Below, one piece after another: positions 57,092-64,000 of a DNA stretch of 64,000 nucleotides (positions within the stretch are counted from its first letter, which is position 1; each line of letters starts with the position of its first letter). Both the position numbers and the translations under genes were made by a program. The stretch is taken from the NCBI GenBank assembly GCA_033398695.1, contig CM065806.1, positions 46,277,001 through 46,341,000 of the forward strand, read 5' to 3'. Origin of the DNA: Orobanche coerulescens (lineage: Eukaryota > Streptophyta > Magnoliopsida > Lamiales > Orobanchaceae). The notes beneath the pieces were generated by a model. That model had not been told where the DNA came from. It worked only from the letters and a program-made list of their open reading frames with translations, and ran no database searches.

Positions 57092-59294
57092 TGTAATATC
57101 CGCGTTTTCTATTTTCGGTAATTTCTATTTTTGATGTATGTTCGTTCCGGACAACTCGCTTAGCACTGTTTTGGAATTAGAATCTATTTTGTTCTTGGAG
57201 ATTTTCCTTGTGGTCGAGTTTCGAGGTTGCATTTGCATAATTTCATTTTGAATTATACCTTGCCGCATGTGCGTTCGATTCTCGTAAAACTTGTTCGTTT
57301 TCATTATTTCTCGATTCGTATAAGTTTGTATGGTTGAGTTGGTCGTGTTGGAACTTTCGGTTTGTTAATCCGACGTTGTATCGCGATTTTCTGCATTTGG
57401 GCGTTTTGTAATTTTCATAAGTTTGGGAATTTCGCCTTATTTGCTTCGTTTCAAAATCTCTAGTGATCGAGATTATATTCTCTTTCAACGCTCAACTTTG
57501 TCGCCTTGGTTATTACGTGTTTATGATTCTGGATTACGGTCTTGCTTCGTTTTTCGGCACTTGTGCGCTGTTGGCGCGCAGTGGTATGCGAAGCTGCTAC
57601 TGAGTAGCGACGCTACTCAGATTTACTTGGCGTGCGCTATCATTGTGTGGTTAGCGACGCTAACTGGGGTTCGTAGCGTGCTATCGATTTCAGGCGATTT
57701 CGGTCGATGGGTTGATACCTCGATGCTGGACAGCAGACGCTAATCAGCGTTAACGCACGCTAATCCCGATACTAACGCACGCTAACCATGTTAGTTTGCG
57801 ACGCTAACGGTGGTCGGAAGGCGATTACGCCATGCCCGCTAGCGCACGCTAATGCTTATGCATAGCGTGCGCTAAGTCTGTTAAATATAAATAGGACAAA
57901 GATCAACTTTGTCATTTTTCCTTCATTTCCTATCCTTCTCGGCTTGAGCGATTCCAGGCGGGGTTAGGGCCGATTCGATCGTAGATCACCATACACTACC
58001 ACCGTGCATTCCTTGCGTGGATTCTTCAAGCTCCTAATCACTTTCCACCATCCGAATCAAGGTAAATATTCCCAAAACCCTTGTTTTAAGATTTTGGGGA
58101 ATTTTGGGGATTTCTTGGGATTTAACTCTCTTAGTCCGAATTATTACCGGGCTATCGCTTGACGTCGATCGTGCACTTGTAAGCCTACAGTTTATTGATG
58201 ATTCTTGGTTTAAAATTCCAAGTTTTCCATTGTTCGTCAATTATAGTCAACGATACCCAAGTTTTGTTCTACTAAGGGTTTCATCGGGTCGAACTAGGAT
58301 GTATTCCATCATTTACGTAGTTTTAAGATTTGTTGTCCATCGTTATTGTGTTAGGATCGGATTTGTGAAAGTTGTTCGGGCCGAAACCTTTCCGTCCGCC
58401 GTTTTCCTTCACGTAGTATTACTCGTGCAAGTACATGTATTCCATTTCGTTATGTATATTGTGATATAAGAAATGAATGATGAATGGTGCTTTTTGAGTG
58501 CGTGAGTTGTGTTCCTTCCACCCGGAGTGTCCGACGGGATGTCTGGGGGTCGATACTAAGGGGTACGGCCGCGGAAGTGGACTGGGGGGCGGGTGTGGTT
58601 GAACTTACACCCGGGGTGTCCGAGGGGGTGTCTGGGCGTCGATACTCAGGGGTACGGCCGCGAAGTGGTATCCCACCGGAGTGTTCGACGGGATGTCCGG
58701 GGTCGATACTAAGGGGTACGGCCACGGGATACCAGTTGTGATTTTGTGATATCGTGATGATTGGAAATTGATGTGATTGCCAATGTAGTATTCCGGAATA
58801 TATATGTGGCAAATGACTTACGTTTGGGACGATTGTGTAAACTGTATTTTGTATATAATGTTGTGTAATTGTGTACTTGCACTAGCTATTCGAATGCTAA
58901 CCCCTTAAATGGGGGAAATGCGTCTTATGCATTTCAGGTACCGGAAGAGCTGAGGAGCAGGCACGGGGCACGCACGCGAAGGATGGGATGGCTTGATGAT
59001 AGTGGCTCGAGTCTGTATTGTACTTTTTACTTTTCGTCATTGCATTTGTCGAGTATTGGAGTTAAACTGCTTACTTCTGAATTTTGGTTTAAGTCCCCTG
59101 CGTGGGCAATGAATTGATATTTACATTATGTTTCATGTACTCCGTTGAAATGTTTTGGCCGAGGCCACGGCCCTGTTTACTTTTGAGTGCATCTTTTGGG
59201 TTTGTCATTGTGGTTATGTGTCTTGTGTTAGCCTGGTAGACCTCACGAGGTTTCTACGGCGTGTAATGTCCCCTTTGTGTATTGGGGTGTTACA
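57092..59294 (+). repeat. Tekay-like 3' LTR
   Basis: It matches 50072-52280 end to end. Against that copy it has many isolated single-base losses in 57180-58000, including inside the palindromes (for example TTAGCGACGCTAA at 57651), and is nearly identical after 58740. Confidence 0.92.
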
Positions 59295-59299
59295 AGAAT
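59295..59299. repeat. Target-site duplication AGAAT, right copy (Tekay-like element)
   Basis: It matches 50067-50071. Confidence 0.9.
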
Positions 59300-60639
59300 G
59301 AGGTTTGAATCCCAACCCCTGTTTATTTAAAGTAAACTTTTGAACCGAGAGCATATTTTCAAATTTCTCGTTTCCGAGAGAAAATTTTTTCATTAAATTT
59401 TTGAGCTCGGTTTGAGTTTTAACAAGATCATCCTTTAAAATATTTTCGTTTTCAAGGTATTTCGAATGATCGGTTTCGATAAATTTCCCTTTTTCAAGAA
59501 CTTTGGAAATCTCATTTTCCAAAGATTTATTTTTAGTTTGAAGGGATTTGATTTCTTTTAAAGCATTTTGGAAATCGGTATGTAATAACTCGAATGCTTC
59601 AAATAACTCATCTTGAGATGACGTAATGACCCGGCTTTTGACGTCGCTATCATCGAGTGAACTTCGGGCCATGAGAGCGAGATTATTTTGATTGATAAAA
59701 TCATCATCTTCGTCTTCATCGCTCCATGTTGCAACGAGGACCTCCTTCTTGGGTTTAGCTCGGCAATTTTTAGCAAAGTGGCCTGGTTTACCACATAATC
59801 GACAATTGTTATCGAATTTCTTAGATTCGCCCGAGATGTCTTTCTTTCTCCGATTTAATAAGGTTTGAAACTTATTAATATTCTTGGCATAATATGCCGA
59901 TTCTTCATCGCTACCATCCACCGGAATTTCTTCTCTGTTTGACATCTTAGCCTTCAAGGCTATCGATCCTTTACTTCGGTTTCGGCTTTACATTTCGAGA
60001 TTTAAGGACAATCTCGTAATTTATTAGTGCACCAACGAGGGCACTAAAATCAAGATTATTGAGATCTTTCGATTCCATAATCGCCGTAACCGTGCCGTCC
60101 CATTCAACATGTAGTGATCTTAAGATTTTCTTGACTTTTTCACTACTTGATAATGGTTTTCCAAACGAAGCAAGTCCATTAGTGATGACCGAAAATCGGT
60201 CGAGCATGTTGGTGATGGACTCGTCACCCTTCATCATGAATAACTCATAGTCATGGAGAAGCATATTGATCTTCATCTCCTTGACTTGAGTTGTCCCTTC
60301 GTGTGTGATTTCAAGAATTTTCCATATCTCTTTAGCACTTTCACACGATGAGATACGATTGACTTCTTCCGGATTTAAGGCCTAAAATAGAAATTGAGTA
60401 GCCTTACAATTTAGATGGTCTTTCTTACAATCCGCGTCATCATATTCTTCGAAAGATTTAAGCGTACCGTCGGATTTGAGAGGAATTTTCGGACCAAGAC
60501 ATATTACTTTCCAAAGCTCAATGTCATATGCTCGGATGAATATTGACATCTTTTTCTTCGACGTCATGAAGTTTGAGCCATCAAAAAATGGTGGTCGGTT
60601 AAGAGCAAGGCCTTCGACTGGAGCATATTGAAACGCCAT
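59300..60639 (-). pseudogene. copia-3 gag, 5' part (broken)
   Basis: The likely start at 60639 encodes MAFQYAPVEGLALNRPPFFD. The capsid-like part continues with NMLLHDYELFMMKGDESI and LRSLHVEWDGTVTAIMES in the next frame. A knuckle CRLCGKPGHFAKNC lies at about 59810-59765, then a coiled-coil-like Lys/Glu/Leu segment to GLGFKP at the Tekay insertion. A stop at 60382 and a frameshift near 59965 break it. Confidence 0.82.
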
Positions 60640-60681
60640 TTGGATCGACTCCTCGGATGTTAAGCCGTGTATTGGAGGAAC

Positions 60682-60695
60682 CGCTCCGATACCAA
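60682..60695 (-). other. copia-3 primer-binding site
   Basis: The minus strand reads TGGTATCGGAGCGG, two bases from the LTR, identical to the Sirevirus PBS core at 21712. Confidence 0.85.
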
Positions 60696-60697
60696 TT

Positions 60698-61743
60698 GTT
60701 GGAGCAAGATCGGAATATGCGCCGTTGTGCGGAAGCGTGAATATAAAGGTGCGGAATATAAACGACACATGGATTTATAGAGGTTCGGCTATAATCGAGC
60801 ATACGTCCTCTCTCAGTATCTTTTTATATAGGTTGAAGATAAAAACCTCTGCACCTCTCTTCTATCGGTCGAGGGATAACCGTTACAATCACGTCTTCTA
60901 TTGGTCCGTGATAAACTACTTGTACTTGTCTTTGTGTCGGTCCAAGTTAAACCGTTTTCCTTTTCTATTGGACAAGGAATCAACTACTCTAGCTTTCTAT
61001 GGGTACTAGATAAACCTCATGAAGATGTCGATTGCGATTCTAATAATGTCGGATCCTTGATCCTAATAACACCGAATCCAATCGTATCTTTTCTTTTACC
61101 TCTCGTGTATGATGTTGAATGTATAAACACTCAAACTAATAATATAAGATCAATATTACAACAACAATAATATCAATATGGATATCTGATCAATGAGTCG
61201 TTTGCTCTTCGTTGTTGTATGGATGAATACCAAGGATGTGGTATTTATAGGCATTGGAGCCTTACTAGCCGTTAGCTCCCTGTGCATTGATTACGGCCGC
61301 TATCATCACTGTATTATATTTGTTACGATGTTTACATATGTTATATCGATCTCGTTACGTACGTTAGCAAGTACCAGTTTTAGTCCAGTAACATTCGTTT
61401 CTTTCCTTACGTACGTTATCAACAATCCATTACATACGTTAAGTCTACGTCATTGCTGACGTCATATATCCGTTGCCGCCTTTTTGACTTTGACTCGACT
61501 TTTCCCAACGTTCATCTGATTTGAACACATTACGTATGTTAACGTGTCCTCGTTACGTACGTTAATCTTCCATTCTTACGTACGTTATGATATCTGACTT
61601 ACGTACGTTAGGCATGTAGTTTCCAGCTTTTTGCACTTCGATTCCTTCGATGCTTTGCTTCGTCTTTTCGTTGTTTTGCTTTGTTTATCAACTTTAATCA
61701 TCAAAACACTATTATAGCATGTATGGAACAAAATGTTCCAACA
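60698..61743 (-). repeat. copia-3 5' LTR
   Basis: It starts TGTTGGAGCAAG and ends TGTTCCAACA. The TATA box is at about 61240-61251. The palindrome array is at about 61310-61610; units near 61312 and 61334 have lost CG sites that are kept in the 3' LTR. Confidence 0.92.
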
Positions 61744-61748
61744 ATAGA

Positions 61749-61998
61749 CTGATGGTAAGTTGCAAGGTTATTGGGATGGAAACACTCTGACATCGCGGGT
61801 TCGAATCCGTGTGGTGACAATAGTTTGCTGAAATATTGCAAGGTTTGTTGCTCGGTTTGTGTCTCGTTGGTCCTCTCCCTTACAGGCTGCCATTAGTGCA
61901 CATCCCTCGATTTAACACCCGCCTAGTCAAGGGACCTCTGATACAGGTGGGGGAAGTTTCTCGTCTCTCCCTCAACAAAAAATAAATAAATAAATAAT
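61749..61998 (+). mobile_element. SINE, 3' part (tRNA-derived)
   Basis: After the ATAGA duplication, CTGATGGTAAG resembles a pol III A box. GGTTCGAATCC at 61800-61810 is a B box. The body ends in a TAAA-rich tail (61976-61998). With 48245-48278 it forms an element of about 285 bases flanked by AAAGCAGATTC. It is a short non-autonomous element that depends on a LINE. Confidence 0.82.
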
Positions 61999-62009
61999 AA
62001 AGCAGATTC
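61999..62009. repeat. SINE target-site duplication, right copy
   Basis: AAAGCAGATTC, matching 48234-48244. Confidence 0.85.
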
Positions 62010-62077
62010 CTTGTACCCATAACTAACCCCACCAAATTCTATACCAAAATTCATGATCCTTTATTTTGTTTTATTTT

Positions 62078-64000
62078 AATGTGCACACCAACAACTTGTT
62101 GGAGTGTATCTTCTTTTAGGTCTCAGTTTCCCTTTATTTTAGTGCTTCAACTCGAGGATTTTTGCAACTTACCGCTGTCTTTCATGGCATCTTCTTCTAC
62201 ATCTACAAACGAAATTTGGCTCTGTCCGTTTCGGGGGTTTCTTCTTGCCCGAATGATGAAGTGGGAAATAAAGGGATTGCTCTCATGATATCTCATATTA
62301 AAAGGTTACATCTTCCATCTGATTATCGTAAAAGTGTGTTGAGGGAGACTATTGCTACGGACCAAGGACTGTTTATCGCGGTGGAGGAAACTCTAAGGGC
62401 GTTTGGTCAATGGTTGTGTGGGAAGTGTATGAGTATACATGCAGTGAGTCGTGCTTGTCATCATCCTGATGGTCTTGGTCGTTTACTGATGGGACAAAGG
62501 ATATGAGCGGACAGACCATGGGAATTTTAAAGCCGTCTACTAAGGAGACCAAGCCTGTTGTAGATAAGGGGGTGGTTCTAAATGTTGAGCTTCTTGACCG
62601 TGTCTTTAAATCTCCGATCACTACTGTCAAAAGTATCCCTCATAGCTGTCGCATGGCTTTCTCCTAGGCGTTGAAAATAGTTCTTTACCAGGTGGTTGCT
62701 CAGCCTGGGTCTATTGAAGCCTGGGTTAGGTTGTTACTTTTACCTCGTTGCACTCTGCAGGTGTTTAGGCCCACGAACAGGCAGAAAAGTAAATATGGGA
62801 ATAGAAAGTCATTATAATACTGCTCTATTTTGAATTCCTTAGCTACATGGGGTAAAGAGGATGGTATATCCGTGGTACTTACAACTATGATGGACCAAGG
62901 AGGAGGGGATATTCAAAAGGAAAGAACAAGAGGAACCAATGTGAAACAATGTCTCCGTAAGGTGGCAGATGGGCATTTTACCGCAGCTGTGAAAGTATTA
63001 TGCTTCTCAAGTGTTGCTCCTTACGGTGATGATACCTTGAAGGCCTTAGAGGCTAAACATCCGTATCATCCGCCCCCATCCATGCTAATGACCACCTATT
63101 CCGAGCCTCCCCTTGTGGTAGATATTGATAGTGTCCTTGGTTGCATTAAATCATTTCCTAATTAAAGAACTTCATGTGGGAGAGACGGCTTGAGGGCGCA
63201 ACACATTTTGGATGCCCTATGTGGAGAGGGGTCTACCATAGCCACAGATCTTTTACGTGCCATCACCGCAGTCGTTAATCTGTGGTTAGGGGAATGTGTC
63301 ATCAAGTTTGGCTGAGTTTGTTGCTTATGCTCCTCTTACACCGCTCCTAAACCCGACAATGGGATCCGGCCTATTGCAGTGAGCAGTATATGGAGGTGTC
63401 TGGTTTCCAAGGTTGTCATGAAAGGTGTTGGTAAATAAATGGCAAAGTACCTCAATGATTTTAAATTTGGGGTCGGCGTTTCGGGTGGTGCTGAGGTTGT
63501 ATTGCATAGCATCAACAGAGTCTTGAATGTGTCATGCCAATGGCTCTCTTGCAATGCTTACAGTGGATTTCTCAAATGCTTTTAATCTTGTGGATAGATC
63601 AGCCTTACTTCATGAGGTCAGGTTGAGGTTCCCTTCTATTTCTTTGTGGGTTGAATTCCTATATGGACAAGCAGCACGGTTATATGTGGGAGACAAGCAT
63701 GTATGGTCTACCACTGGGGCTCAGCACGGTGACCCCTTATGACCACTTTTTTTTGCTCTTGTATTACACCCCCTTGTGCATAAGATTAGGGAAAGTTGCA
63801 AGCTTCTTCTTCATGCTTGGTATCTTAATGATGGGATAGTCATTGGAGATGTAGAGGAGGTAGCTAGAGCGTTGGACATCATTAGGGTGACTGGTCCCAG
63901 TTTGGGTCTTCAACCGAATATCAATAAAACATAGTTGTTTTGGCCTTCATGCGATGGTAGGAAGCTTTAAGAGGGTTTACTCCCTGTGGGCATTGGGAGG
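62078..64000 (+). pseudogene. Plant reverse-transcriptase-like gene, broken, runs off the right edge
   Basis: A first frame (62162-62500) ends with CGKCMSIHAVSRACHHPDG, a Cys/His cluster. The next frame reads IEAWVRLLLLPRCTLQVFRP and LATWGKEDG (62700-62860), then VKVLCFSSVAPYGDDTLKAL. RT motifs follow: LTVDFSNAFNLVDRS (63550-63600), GAQHGDPL (63719-63741) and WYLNDG (63818-63835). Stops at 62666 and 62815 replace likely Gln codons. Similar ORFs are common in plant genomes and carry RT-domain annotation; which element, if any, they belong to is unclear to me. Confidence 0.7.

Larger units (their letters stand above)
50072..59294 (+). mobile_element. Tekay/Del-like Ty3/gypsy chromovirus
   Basis: LTRs at 50072-52280 and 57092-59294 start TGTAATATCCGCG and end GGGGTGTTACA, with AGAAT duplications. 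The interior runs gag, protease, RT, RNase H, integrase and a C-terminal chromodomain-like segment (56893-57056). The PBS is at 52285 and the PPT at 57080. It is the only element here with all gypsy pol parts. Many single-base indels break the frames. It is the likely autonomous type for the LARD-like and gypsy-2 elements. Confidence 0.87.
48279..61743 (-). mobile_element. copia-3: gag-only Sirevirus-like element (TR-GAG-like), interrupted
   Basis: LTRs at 48279-49325 (3') and 60698-61743 (5') are flanked by ATAGA on both sides (48274-48278, 61744-61748). The minus-strand PBS is at 60695-60682, gag at 60639-59300 resuming at 50066-49872, and the PPT GGGGGAGAT at 49334-49326. The interior, without the nested Tekay-like element, is about 2.1 kb and has only gag. 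The gag end KIWVPKGT is shared with the Sirevirus at 20337. Pol was presumably supplied by such a partner. Confidence 0.85.

Noticed and set aside
57243..57488. Minus-strand frame in the Tekay-like LTR (also 49872-50285 beyond 50071)
   Set aside because: It lies in LTR sequence repeated at 50220-50460 and has no motif.
61749..61820. A tRNA gene with B box GGTTCGAATCC
   Set aside because: No cloverleaf or acceptor stem can be formed; a longer body, A-rich tail and 11-bp target duplication show a SINE.

Overview
This window is plant nuclear DNA, from an angiosperm with a large repeat-rich genome. The evidence is the set of plant-type LTR-retrotransposon lineages (Athila-like and Tekay/Del-like gypsy, Sirevirus-like and other copia), a tRNA-derived SINE, and a plant reverse-transcriptase-like pseudogene. 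No intact host protein gene, rRNA gene, tRNA gene or CRISPR array is visible. Species cannot be read from the sequence.

Almost everything is one nest of retrotransposons. The oldest visible layer is a degenerate Ty1/copia element on the minus strand, called copia A here. Its 5' LTR and gag lie at about 45520-48233 and its protease, integrase and RT at 15130-20101. Copia A is split three ways: (1) an Athila-like gypsy (1-15129, minus, running off the left edge) entered its RT; (2) a solo LTR (16360-17396) entered the integrase-RT linker; (3) a gag-only gypsy (gypsy-2, 20102-45519, minus) entered its gag. Gypsy-2 holds a Sirevirus-like copia (20337-38056, plus), which holds another copia (copia C, 27957-34203, plus, target duplication GTTGA). 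The Athila copy holds a LARD-like element with 3.45-kb LTRs and no coding capacity (2391-11789, target duplication ATTAG).

To the right, a SINE with an 11-bp target duplication (48234-62009) was split by a gag-only Sirevirus-like copia (copia-3, 48279-61743, minus, duplication ATAGA). Copia-3 was in turn split by a Tekay/Del-like chromovirus (50072-59294, plus, duplication AGAAT). The last 2 kb (62078-64000) hold a broken reverse-transcriptase-like gene whose YLDDG active-site motif reads YLNDG.

Three elements have little or no pol and must have relied on partners. The LARD-like and gag-only gypsy elements share LTR termini and PPT surroundings with the Tekay-like element. The gag-only copia shares gag features with the Sirevirus.

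The most unusual pattern is regulatory. Several families, across gypsy and copia, carry arrays of short CG-containing palindromes in the LTR directly upstream of the TATA box. The units are TTAGCGTGCGCTAA in the Tekay-like and LARD-like LTRs, GTTACGGCCGTAAC in gypsy-2, TTACGTACGTTA in copia-3, and intermediates in the solo LTR. Copia C has no such array and serves as an internal contrast.
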